This document shows, in pieces, positions 7,966-15,414 of a DNA stretch of 64,000 nt. Each line of letters starts with the position of its first letter. Position 1 is the stretch's first letter. The DNA lies in NCBI GenBank assembly GCA_000432735.1, contig FR887808.1:1-64000 (forward strand), given 5' to 3'. Origin of the DNA: Bacteroides sp. CAG:443 (GTDB lineage Bacteria; Bacteroidota; Bacteroidia; Bacteroidales; Bacteroidaceae). The position numbers and the translations under genes are program-made. Below the pieces are notes generated by a model that saw nothing but the letters and a program-made list of their open reading frames with translations, did no database searches and had not been told where the DNA came from.

Positions 7966-8517
7966 ATGGCAACTAAAATCAGATTGCAGAGAAACGGACG
8001 CAAGAGCTATGCGTTCTATTCAATTGTTATTGCAGATGCAAGAGCACCACGTGATGGTAGATTTACTGAAAAAATTGGTACTTACAATCCGAATACCAAT
8101 CCTGCCACAGTAGATTTGAATTTTGAACGTGCATTACACTGGGTAATGGTAGGTGCACAGCCTACAGACACAGTTCGCAACATCTTGTCTAGCGAAGGTG
8201 TTTACATGAAGAAACACTTGCTGGGTGGCGTTGCAAAAGGTGCATTCGATGAAGCTACTGCTGAAGCTCGCTTCAACGCTTGGAAAGAAAACAAGCAGAA
8301 CGGTCTGGCTGCTTTGAAGACTAAAGAAGAAGAAGCTAAGAAGGCTGCAGCAAAAGCACGTCTGGAAGCAGAAAAGAAAGTAAACGAAGAAATCGCTAAG
8401 AAAGTAGCTGAAAAGAAAGCTGCTGAAGCTGCTGCTAAGGCTGAAGCTGAAGCTGCTGCAAAAGCAGAAGCTGAAGAAGCTGCACCGGCTGCTGAAGAAG
8501 CTCCGGCTGAAGCATAA
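7966..8517 (+). CDS. rpsP: 30S ribosomal protein bS16, with long C-terminal tail
   Basis: A 183-residue protein. Residues 1-85 are the conserved S16 core: it opens [23 protein letters not shown], continues [11 protein letters not shown], and carries the Val/Thr-rich RNA-binding segment. The remaining ~100 residues are a low-complexity Ala/Glu/Lys tail predicted to be a long charged helix. Most bacterial S16 proteins are about 80-90 residues; a tail like this is a Bacteroidetes feature. It has its own promoter and terminator. Confidence 0.96.
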   Translation: MATKIRLQRNGRKSYAFYSIVIADARAPRDGRFTEKIGTYNPNTNPATVDLNFERALHWVMVGAQPTDTVRNILSSEGVYMKKHLLGGVAKGAFDEATAEARFNAWKENKQNGLAALKTKEEEAKKAAAKARLEAEKKVNEEIAKKVAEKKAAEAAAKAEAEAAAKAEAEEAAPAAEEAPAEA

Positions 8518-8544
8518 TTCGTTACTTCACAAAGGACATTGCAG

Positions 8545-8582
8545 AAGAGGATATATCACCCGATATATCCTCTTTTATTTTT
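8545..8582 (+). terminator. Terminator between rpsP and the convergent patB-like gene
   Basis: A 13-bp perfect stem (8545-8557 with 8562-8574), loop ACCC, then TTATTTTT. The stem is symmetrical and followed by A-rich sequence on the other strand, so it may serve both converging genes. Confidence 0.88.
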
Positions 8583-9750
8583 ATAACCGGCGATAGGCTT
8601 CTTCCAGCTGTTTCAATGCTTGTTCCAGCACAGCACGTGTACAACCTACATTCATGCGCATGAAGCCGATTCCTTCTTTGCCGAACGTTTCGCCGTTGTT
8701 CAGGGCAAGATGAGCTCCCGACACGAAGAAATCTTCCAGTGCCTGCTGCGACATTCCCAGCTCACGGCAGTCCAGCCATACCAGATAGGAAGCCATCGGA
8801 CGGATAGCCTTGATCTTCGGCATCTTTTTCTTCAGGTATTCATCCAGATAGTCGATATTTCCCTGTATATAAGCCAGACACTGTTCCAGCCATTCCGTCC
8901 CGTTGGAATAAGCCGCCTCTACAGCTGGAAAGGCAAACACATGTCCCCCGCCAAATTCACAGCTCTCCATATAGGTAGTAAACCGCTTGCGGAGTCCCTC
9001 ATTATAAATAATAGCATGCGAAGCTGCCACTCCCGGCATATTGAAAGCCTTGCTGGGTGCCATAAACGTAACGGAATTGTTCTTTGCCCGTTCAGAAATC
9101 ATGGCAAACGGTACATGACGATGAGGAGGTAAGGTCAGGTCGGCATGAATCTCATCTGAAAAGACAATGACATTATCCTCTGCACAGATATTGGCAATGG
9201 CTTCCAGTTCCTCGTGCGTCCAGACCACTCCACCCGGATTATGAGGGTTGCACAAGATAAACACACGTATGCCCTTAATCTCCCTGCGGAACAAATCCAG
9301 ATCCATCCGGTACTTGCCGTTCTCCAGAATCATCGGACACTCTACCAGCCGGCGGTCGTTGCGGGTTACTAGCCACGAGAAAGGCGGATACACCGGAGGC
9401 ATAATCATGATCTTGTCGCCCGGATGAGTGAAGGCATTGATCGCCATCCCCAGTCCCGGCACAATGCCCGGCACATACGTAATCTGTTCCTTTTCCACCT
9501 TCATGCCGTAACGCGCATCCACCCAGTTGATGATTGCCTGATAATAACTGTCCGGCTTGCAGGTATACCCCAACACCGGATGTTCACAACGTTTCTTCAC
9601 CGCATCGAGGACAAACGGAGGAGTGGCAAAATCCATGTCGGCCACCCACATGGGAATAAGATCGGTTCGTCCCCAGATATCCTTCATTCCTTCTATTTTT
9701 TCCGCATTCGTACCTCTCCGGTCTATCGGTTCGTCAAAATTATAATTCAT
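8581..9750 (-). CDS. PatB/MalY family PLP enzyme (C-S lyase or aminotransferase)
   Basis: A 389-residue fold-type I PLP enzyme. It has the PatB/MalY opening NFDEPIDRRGTNAEKI and PMWVADMDF, the FSDEIHADL segment around residue 199, and the PLP lysine Lys234 in APSKAFNMPG. In this subgroup the enzymes cleave cystathionine or cysteine conjugates and may also transaminate; the annotation usually given is MalY/PatB protein or cystathionine beta-lyase. Length is normal. It stands alone, reading away from the aromatic operon with which it shares the 9751-9906 promoter region. Confidence 0.88.
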   Translation of the reverse strand: MNYNFDEPIDRRGTNAEKIEGMKDIWGRTDLIPMWVADMDFATPPFVLDAVKKRCEHPVLGYTCKPDSYYQAIINWVDARYGMKVEKEQITYVPGIVPGLGMAINAFTHPGDKIMIMPPVYPPFSWLVTRNDRRLVECPMILENGKYRMDLDLFRREIKGIRVFILCNPHNPGGVVWTHEELEAIANICAEDNVIVFSDEIHADLTLPPHRHVPFAMISERAKNNSVTFMAPSKAFNMPGVAASHAIIYNEGLRKRFTTYMESCEFGGGHVFAFPAVEAAYSNGTEWLEQCLAYIQGNIDYLDEYLKKKMPKIKAIRPMASYLVWLDCRELGMSQQALEDFFVSGAHLALNNGETFGKEGIGFMRMNVGCTRAVLEQALKQLEEAYRRL

Positions 9751-9784
9751 GGTAATAGTATTTTAAATATATATTGATCTAACA

Positions 9785-9815
9785 CAAATGTAATCGAATA
9801 TGTCGTGGAAAGAAA
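9785..9815 (-). promoter_or_regulatory. Promoter for the PatB/MalY-type gene
   Basis: On the minus strand: -7 TACATTTG (plus 9785-9792) and a weak -33 TTTC (plus 9812-9815), separated by 19 bp. It is divergent from the aromatic-operon promoter about 50 bp away. Confidence 0.6.
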
Positions 9816-9842
9816 ATATTTAAAGAAAAAGTTCATAGAATG

Positions 9843-9872
9843 TTTGTTTTTTCAAGAAAAGTATTACATTTG
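9843..9872 (+). promoter_or_regulatory. Promoter of the aromatic amino acid operon
   Basis: TTTG (9843-9846), 18 bp, TACATTTG (9865-9872). Transcription would start near 9880, about 27 nt before the leader peptide ATG. Confidence 0.75.
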
Positions 9873-9906
9873 CAACCGTAATAATAACAAAATAACAGAA
9901 CAACGA

Positions 9907-10002
9907 ATGAAAACATTTGCGACATACTTCTTCTTTTACTTTTTTTACTTTTACTTTAGCAATGAAGTGAAGCGGGAGTTCGCATGTGTAACAAACCAAT
10001 GA
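9907..10002 (+). CDS. Phe/Tyr leader peptide of the aromatic operon
   Basis: A 31-residue ORF with start ATG at 9907 and stop TGA at 10000. Residues 7-17 read YFFFYFFYFYF, eleven consecutive aromatic codons; the whole peptide has nine Phe and four Tyr. Codon 25 is a further Phe, inside the segment that can form the antiterminator. Position between a promoter and an intrinsic terminator, directly before prephenate dehydratase, makes it a sensor of charged tRNA-Phe and tRNA-Tyr in the manner of pheL. An in-frame ATG-like extension to 9805 would begin upstream of the promoter and is rejected. Confidence 0.88.
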   Translation: MKTFATYFFFYFFYFYFSNEVKREFACVTNQ

Positions 10003-10058
10003 ATCAATAAAAACGATATAACGAAATCCCGCTTTTTACAGAGCGGGATTTTTTATTT
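9970..10058 (+). promoter_or_regulatory. Transcription attenuator (antiterminator and terminator)
   Basis: Terminator: AATCCCGC (10025-10032) with GCGGGATT (10043-10050), then a T-rich tail. Antiterminator: AAGCGGGAGTTC (9970-9981) can pair with GAAATCCCGCTT (10023-10034), 11 pairs with one mismatch, using the same 5' arm as the terminator. A ribosome held on the last aromatic codons (about 9955) would leave 9970-9981 free, so the antiterminator forms and pheA is transcribed. This is the logic of E. coli pheL and trpL; the fold is by eye. Confidence 0.82.
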
Positions 10059-10072
10059 TAAAACAAGAGCAA

Positions 10073-10915
10073 ATGAAAAGAATAGCGATACAAGGTGTTC
10101 CGGGTTCATACCATGACATTGCAGCCCACAAGTACTTCAAGAATGAAGAAATAGAACTGATCTGTTGCAACACATTCGAAGAAGTATTCGAAAACATGCG
10201 TAAGGACAGCAACGTCATCGGAGTCGTTGCCATAGAAAATACGATAGCCGGAAGCTTGCTTCACAACTACGAACTGCTGCGCGAAAGCGGGGCAACCATC
10301 ATCGGAGAACATAAACTCCGCATCAGCCACAGCATCATGTGCTTGCCCGACGAGGACTGGAAGGATCTGAAAGAGGTCAACTCGCATCCGGTAGCACTGG
10401 CTCAGTGCCGCGAGTTTCTCCAGCATCATCCGGAGCTGAAGGTGGTAGAAACGGACGATACGGCCGGCAGTGCCAAGGATATCCACGAAAAGCAACTGAA
10501 GGGACATGCAGCCATCTGTTCCAAATATGCGGCAGGCATGTACGACATGAAGATTCTTCAGGAAGGCATCGAAACCAACAAGCATAACTTTACCCGCTTC
10601 CTGGTGATATGCGACCCGTGGATTGCCGACGACCTGAAAGACCGCTCCAAGGTGAACAAGGCAAACATCGTTTTCTCCCTTCCGCACAGTGAAGGAAGTC
10701 TGTCGAAAGTTCTTTCCATCTTTTCATTTTACAACATCAACCTGACAAAAATCCAGTCATTGCCCATCATCGGACGCGAATGGGAATACATGTTCTACGT
10801 GGATGTGATGTTCAATGATTACCTGAGATATAAACAATCCATCGATGCGGTAACCCCGCTCACCAAAGCACTTAAAATATTAGGAGAATATGCAGAAGGA
10901 GAATCAACACTATAA
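10073..10915 (+). CDS. pheA: Prephenate dehydratase
   Basis: A 280-residue monofunctional enzyme converting prephenate to phenylpyruvate, the Phe branch. The catalytic domain (residues 1-185) has QGVPGSYHD, VVAIENTIAGSL, and NFTRF with the catalytic Thr. The C-terminal ACT domain (about 200-275) is present, but the Phe-binding motifs seen in feedback-inhibited enzymes are altered: ESRP reads QSLP and GALV reads GSLS. There is no chorismate mutase part here; that is fused to the DAHP synthase two genes downstream. It overlaps the next gene by 26 nt. Confidence 0.93.
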   Translation: MKRIAIQGVPGSYHDIAAHKYFKNEEIELICCNTFEEVFENMRKDSNVIGVVAIENTIAGSLLHNYELLRESGATIIGEHKLRISHSIMCLPDEDWKDLKEVNSHPVALAQCREFLQHHPELKVVETDDTAGSAKDIHEKQLKGHAAICSKYAAGMYDMKILQEGIETNKHNFTRFLVICDPWIADDLKDRSKVNKANIVFSLPHSEGSLSKVLSIFSFYNINLTKIQSLPIIGREWEYMFYVDVMFNDYLRYKQSIDAVTPLTKALKILGEYAEGESTL

Positions 10916-12074
10916 CATACAGCCTGCCGACCGACTGGCAAGCGTAAGCGAATATTATTTCAGCCGTAAGCTGAAGGAAGTGGCCAAGATGAACGCCGAA
11001 GGAAAAGATGTCATCAGTTTAGGTATCGGAAGCCCCGATATGCCGCCTTCGGAAGAAACCATCAAGGTGTTGTGCGAAAATGCCAAAAAGCCGGATGCAC
11101 ACGGTTACCAGCCTACGGTAGGTATTCCGGAACTGCGCAAGGCTATGGCCGACTGGTACAAGCGCTGGTACAACGTCGATCTCGATCCGGCTACGGAAAT
11201 ACAGCCGCTCATCGGTTCGAAGGAAGGTATCCTGCACGTCACACTGGCACTGGTCAATCCGGGCGATCAGGTACTGGTACCGAATCCGGGCTACCCTACG
11301 TATACTTCCCTGAACAAGATTTTAGGAAGCGAGATTGTCAACTACAACCTGCGTGAGGACAATCACTGGCAACCCGATTTCGATGAACTGGAAAAGATGG
11401 ATCTGAGCCGTGTAAAAATCATGTGGACCAATTATCCCAACATGCCGACAGGTGCCAACGCTACCATGGAACTGTACGAAAAGCTGGTCGACTTTGCACG
11501 CCGCCATAACATTGTCATCGTAAACGATAACCCGTACAGCTTCATTCTGAACCGCAAGCCCATCAGCATCCTCAACGTGCCGGGAGCCAAAGAATGCTGC
11601 ATCGAGTTCAATTCCATGAGCAAGAGCCACAACATGCCGGGCTGGCGTGTAGGCATGCTTGCCACCAATGCTACATTCGTACAGTGGATTCTGAAGATAA
11701 AGAGCAATATCGACTCAGGAACGTTCCGCCCCATGCAACTGGCTGCCGCTCAGGCTTATCGTAACAGTGCGGAGTGGCACGAAGAAGCAAACTTCAATGT
11801 ATATAGCCGCCGCCGTAAACTGGCTGAAGAAATCATGACGACCTTGGGATGTACGTTCGATCCCGATCAGGTGGGTATGTTCTTGTGGGGAAAAATCCCC
11901 GACTCGTATGCCGATGTGGAAGACCTCACCGAAAAGGTGCTGCACGAGGCACGGGTATTCATCACGCCGGGATTCATCTTCGGCAGCAACGGAAAGCGGT
12001 ACATCCGCATCTCGCTCTGCGCCAAGGAAGAGAAGCTGGCAGAAGCCCTAAAACGTATCAAAGCAATATTCTAA
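10890..12074 (+). CDS. Class I/II aminotransferase of the aromatic operon
   Basis: A 394-residue fold-type I PLP enzyme with GIGSPDMPPS, NPGYPTY, NYPNMPTGA, NDNPYSF and the PLP lysine Lys245 in SMSKSHNMPGWRVG. Sequence class is that of aspartate/LL-DAP-type aminotransferases. Overlap with pheA and position before DAHP synthase argue that it makes Phe and Tyr from phenylpyruvate and 4-hydroxyphenylpyruvate, or prephenate to arogenate. Substrate choice cannot be read from sequence. Confidence 0.88.
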   Translation: MQKENQHYNIQPADRLASVSEYYFSRKLKEVAKMNAEGKDVISLGIGSPDMPPSEETIKVLCENAKKPDAHGYQPTVGIPELRKAMADWYKRWYNVDLDPATEIQPLIGSKEGILHVTLALVNPGDQVLVPNPGYPTYTSLNKILGSEIVNYNLREDNHWQPDFDELEKMDLSRVKIMWTNYPNMPTGANATMELYEKLVDFARRHNIVIVNDNPYSFILNRKPISILNVPGAKECCIEFNSMSKSHNMPGWRVGMLATNATFVQWILKIKSNIDSGTFRPMQLAAAQAYRNSAEWHEEANFNVYSRRRKLAEEIMTTLGCTFDPDQVGMFLWGKIPDSYADVEDLTEKVLHEARVFITPGFIFGSNGKRYIRISLCAKEEKLAEALKRIKAIF

Positions 12075-12103
12075 AGAATAATAAACTAAAATAAAGATAT
12101 TAT

Positions 12104-13171
12104 ATGGAACTGAATTTACAACCTATCGAACTGGAAGGTGTTTCAAAGGAACGCCCTCTTATCATAGCAGGTCCCTGTAGTGCTGAAACAGAGGAACAGG
12201 TAATGACAACTGCTACCCAACTTGCCAACAAGGGTATCAAGATTTTCCGTGCCGGAATATGGAAACCACGTACCAAACCGGGAGGTTTCGAAGGTATCGG
12301 CGTAGACGGACTGGCATGGCTGAAACGCGTGAAACAGGAAACGGGTATGTATGTCGCTACCGAAGTGGCTACAGCCAAGCATGTATACGAATGTCTGAAA
12401 GCAGGTATCGATATTCTGTGGATAGGTGCCCGTACCACTGCCAACCCGTTTGCCGTTCAGGAAATCGCCGACGCATTGAAAGGTGTAGATGTTCCGGTAT
12501 ACGTAAAGAACCCGGTCAACCCCGACCTGGAATTGTGGATCGGTGCGCTGGAACGTATCAACAATGCAGGACTGAAACGTCTGGGAGCCATTCACCGCGG
12601 ATTCTCTTCGTACGACAAGAAGATTTACCGTAACCTGCCGCAGTGGCATATTCCTATCGAACTGCGCCGTCGTATTCCGAACCTGCCTATCTTGTGCGAC
12701 CCGAGCCATATCGGCGGTAAGCGTGAACTGATTGCACCGCTTTGCCAGCAGGCGATGGACTTGGGCATGGACGGACTGATTGTGGAATCTCACTGCAATC
12801 CGGACTGTGCATGGAGTGATGCAGCACAGCAGGTTACTCCCGATGTACTCGATTACATCCTCAACCTGCTGGTCATCCGTAAGGAACACCAGTCGACTGA
12901 AAGCCTGCACGAGCTTCGTCAACAGATCGATACATGCGACAACGAGCTAATGGAAATTCTTGCCAAACGTATGCGTATCTGCCGCGAGATCGGTACGTTC
13001 AAGAAAGAACATAACATGACGGTTCTTCAGACCGGACGTTACAACGAGATTCTCGACAAGCGCGGTGCACAGGGTTCTCTCTGCGGCATGGATGCCGACT
13101 TCATCAAACAAGTGTTCGAAGCTATCCACGAAGAGAGCGTACGCCAGCAACTGGAAATTATCAACAAATAA
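12104..13171 (+). CDS. aroF: Bifunctional DAHP synthase / chorismate mutase
   Basis: A 355-residue fusion. Residues 1-265 are a short DAHP synthase of the AroA-beta/KDO8P type (IAGPCSAET, FRAGIWKPRTKPGGFEG, GIDILWIGARTT, LPILCDPSHIGGKRE), which condenses PEP and erythrose-4-phosphate. Residues 270-350 are an AroQ-type chorismate mutase helix bundle (LHELRQQIDTCDNELMEILAKRMRICREIGTFK). The enzyme therefore covers the first step of the shikimate pathway and the branch step to prephenate. Such fusions often use the mutase domain as the sensor for prephenate or Phe/Tyr. It lies 29 nt after the aminotransferase. Confidence 0.94.
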   Translation: MELNLQPIELEGVSKERPLIIAGPCSAETEEQVMTTATQLANKGIKIFRAGIWKPRTKPGGFEGIGVDGLAWLKRVKQETGMYVATEVATAKHVYECLKAGIDILWIGARTTANPFAVQEIADALKGVDVPVYVKNPVNPDLELWIGALERINNAGLKRLGAIHRGFSSYDKKIYRNLPQWHIPIELRRRIPNLPILCDPSHIGGKRELIAPLCQQAMDLGMDGLIVESHCNPDCAWSDAAQQVTPDVLDYILNLLVIRKEHQSTESLHELRQQIDTCDNELMEILAKRMRICREIGTFKKEHNMTVLQTGRYNEILDKRGAQGSLCGMDADFIKQVFEAIHEESVRQQLEIINK

Positions 13172-13185
13172 TTAAGAACTAACAG

Positions 13186-13243
13186 AGAAGAATCAGAAAC
13201 CCAACACTTTCTCCAACGACAGTAATGAGTTTCTGATTCTTCT
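13186..13243 (+). terminator. Intercistronic hairpin between aroF and tyrA
   Basis: A 15-bp perfect stem (13186-13200 with 13229-13243) and a 28-nt loop, followed by TTATACAC, not a strong T tract. It may be a partial terminator or an mRNA-stability element lowering tyrA relative to the upstream genes. Confidence 0.55.
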
Positions 13244-13271
13244 TTATACACTATCTTTCATTCTACAAACT

Positions 13272-14045
13272 ATGAGAATATTAATTATGGGAGCCGGAAA
13301 AATGGGCTCGTTCTTTACCGACGTATTGAGCTTCGAGCACGAAGTTGCGGTATACGATGTCGATCCCAAACGTCTGCGCTTTATGTACAACTGCCTCCGG
13401 TTCACCGAACTCAGCGAAATAGAAGCCTTCAAGCCCGAACTGGTTATCAATGCAGCAACTGTAAAATATACCCTCGAAGCCTTCAATCAGGTACTTCCTC
13501 TCATCCCAAAAGACTGTATCATCAGCGATATTGCTTCTGTCAAGACCGGACTGAAGGAGTTTTACGAGCAAAGTGGTTTCCGCTATGTATCTACTCACCC
13601 CATGTTTGGTCCTACCTTTGCCAACCTCGACCAGTTGAGTACGGAAAATGCCATCATCATCAAGGAAGGCGACCATCTGGGCAAGATTTTCTTCAAGGAT
13701 CTGTATCAGCGACTGGGACTGAACATTTTTGAATATACATTCGAGGAGCACGATGAAACCATGGCTTACTCCCTGTCTATCCCGTTTGTTTCCACCTTTG
13801 CCTTTGCTGCGGTGATGAAGCATCAGGATGCGCCGGGTACTACTTTCAAGCGCCACATGGCTATCGCCAAGGGAGTGATGAGCGAAGACGACTTCCTGTT
13901 GCAGGAAATCCTGTTCAACCCGCGTACTCCGGCACACGTAGAAGGTATCCGTACCGAGCTGAACGAGCTGCTGGATATCATCAACAAGAAAGATGCTACC
14001 AGAATGCGCGCTTACTTGGCAAAGATTCGCGAACATCTTAAATAA
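13272..14045 (+). CDS. tyrA: Prephenate dehydrogenase
   Basis: A 257-residue NAD(P)-dependent enzyme. The N-terminal Rossmann motif is MRILIMGAGKMGSFF, followed by VYDVDPKR; ISDIASVKTGLKEF and the substrate-binding STHPMFGPTF lie in the middle; the C-terminal half is the helical dimer domain of TyrA. It oxidises prephenate to 4-hydroxyphenylpyruvate, the Tyr branch. No separate ACT domain is fused. It is 100 bp downstream of aroF across a hairpin and is the last gene of the operon. Confidence 0.92.
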   Translation: MRILIMGAGKMGSFFTDVLSFEHEVAVYDVDPKRLRFMYNCLRFTELSEIEAFKPELVINAATVKYTLEAFNQVLPLIPKDCIISDIASVKTGLKEFYEQSGFRYVSTHPMFGPTFANLDQLSTENAIIIKEGDHLGKIFFKDLYQRLGLNIFEYTFEEHDETMAYSLSIPFVSTFAFAAVMKHQDAPGTTFKRHMAIAKGVMSEDDFLLQEILFNPRTPAHVEGIRTELNELLDIINKKDATRMRAYLAKIREHLK

Positions 14046-14068
14046 CCAACCTCTTTCCTATATCCCTT

Positions 14069-14120
14069 ATCTCTCTATGGTTACCTTCATTCAATCCGTA
14101 ACCAATAGAGAGATTTTTTT
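14069..14120 (+). terminator. Terminator of the aromatic operon
   Basis: ATCTCTCTATGGTTAC (14069-14084) pairs with a near-perfect complement (14098-14114, one bulged base) followed by seven T. It ends transcription 25 bp after tyrA. Confidence 0.88.
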
Positions 14121-14179
14121 GTCCGTTCCGCCGCACCCGCCAGAGTAATAGGGGATAACTTTTTTTTATGACAATATCT

Positions 14180-14206
14180 CGTACAGAAGTCGTACATTTG
14201 CCGTAC
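14180..14206 (+). promoter_or_regulatory. pyrD promoter region with three phased CGTAC repeats
   Basis: The -7 box TACATTTG is at 14193-14200, with no good -33 box. CGTAC occurs at 14180-14184, 14191-14195 and 14202-14206, exactly 11 bp apart, covering the -7 box. The phasing suggests a regulator binding one face of the helix, but it could be chance. Confidence 0.5.
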
Positions 14207-14232
14207 GAAAACTAATTTAATTTTTCACGACT

Positions 14233-15225
14233 ATGTATAAATCAATCATTCGTCCCTGGTTATTCCGCATCGACGCAGAAAAGATTCACAACGAAATTAT
14301 CACCCTGTTGCATGTCTATCGTCACCTTCCTCCGGTAAAGAGCTTCATCCGGTCGGTTTACCGTCCGAAGGCAACGCCTTTCCAGTGGCAGAACCTGACG
14401 TTCGGCAACCGTGTGGGACTCTCTGCGGGTTTCGACAAGGAAGCAAGCTGTTTCGACGAACTGAGTGATTTGGGCTTCGGCTTCCTCGAAGTGGGAACGG
14501 TTACTCCCGAGGAGGTCGCCGGAAACCCCTCCCCCCGCATCTTCCGTCTGCCTCAGGATCATGCCTTGGTTTCACGTACCGGATTCAACAATCCCGGAAA
14601 GGCAGTCGTCTTGCAGAACCTGAAACGGAAACGGAATGGGAAATACATCTTAGGAGTGAACATCAATACCAACCATCCTTCGGACGAAGCACTAGCTGTG
14701 GCAGAGCTGTGCGACCTGTATGATACGTTCAGCGCGTATGCCGATTACTATACCCTCAACTGGGGAAGCATAGCTCCCGAGATACTGGGTGCAGCGCTCA
14801 CCGCCCTGACAGACGACAAGCAGCGTGTACGCAAGCCCATACTACTGAAACTTCCGGCAGATGTACCCCTCGAAAAGCTGGACGACATCATCGGATTTGC
14901 CCGTCAGTACCACGTCGGCGGCTTCATTGCTACGGGTCCCACACAAGACCGTTCGCTGCTCATCCATTCCAGCCAGTCGGAAATCACCGAGGTAGGTGCC
15001 GGAGGTATCAGCGGACTGCCGGTCATCCACAAGTCGATTGAGGTAGTGAAACACCTTGCCGCCCATGCTCCCAAGGAGATGCTCATCGTCGGAGCCGGAG
15101 GTGTCATGACCCCGCTGGAAGCTCACAGCATGCTCAATGCCGGTGCTCATCTGGTGCAGGTGTATTCGGCTTTCATCTACGAAGGGCCGGGCATCGTAAA
15201 GCGCATAGCAGAAGCGTGCAAGTAA
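14233..15225 (+). CDS. pyrD: Dihydroorotate dehydrogenase, class 2 (quinone)
   Basis: A 330-residue FMN enzyme for the fourth step of pyrimidine synthesis. The class 2 layout is seen: an N-terminal amphipathic helix pair (YKSIIRPWLFRIDAEKIHNEIITLL) for membrane/quinone contact, VGLSAGFDKEA, VGTVTPEEVAGNPSPRIFRL, RTGFNN, GVNINTN, the GGISGLP segment and VGAGGVMTPLEA for FMN phosphate. It stands alone between two terminators. Confidence 0.94.
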   Translation: MYKSIIRPWLFRIDAEKIHNEIITLLHVYRHLPPVKSFIRSVYRPKATPFQWQNLTFGNRVGLSAGFDKEASCFDELSDLGFGFLEVGTVTPEEVAGNPSPRIFRLPQDHALVSRTGFNNPGKAVVLQNLKRKRNGKYILGVNINTNHPSDEALAVAELCDLYDTFSAYADYYTLNWGSIAPEILGAALTALTDDKQRVRKPILLKLPADVPLEKLDDIIGFARQYHVGGFIATGPTQDRSLLIHSSQSEITEVGAGGISGLPVIHKSIEVVKHLAAHAPKEMLIVGAGGVMTPLEAHSMLNAGAHLVQVYSAFIYEGPGIVKRIAEACK

Positions 15226-15250
15226 AGATTTTAAACGTACAAAAATAGAA

Positions 15251-15305
15251 AGAGTCGTATCATTCCTCACGAAACTGAGTTTGATACGACTCTCTTTTAT
15301 TTTGC
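15251..15305 (+). terminator. Terminator after pyrD
   Basis: AGAGTCGTATCA (15251-15262) pairs with TGATACGACTCT (15282-15293), followed by CTTTTATTTT. The hairpin resembles that at 45586-45636, with one compensatory base-pair change in the stem. The following 15306-15414 holds no gene. Confidence 0.88.
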
Positions 15306-15414
15306 AGTTACTATATTCCGTAACTTTTCGGAGTAACTATAGGGAATACACTCCTTAATTATTAAATTCACTTCCTTCTAAATATCCTTATCCGGTTATT
15401 TAAAAGTTTGAATT

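Noticed and set aside
9805..9906. Longer version of the aromatic leader peptide
   Set aside because: Its start would lie upstream of the -33 and -7 boxes and so would not be on the transcript; the ATG at 9907 fits.
12143..14036. Minus-strand frames of 259 and 251 codons opposite aroF and tyrA
   Set aside because: They mirror well-identified genes and contain no conserved motif.
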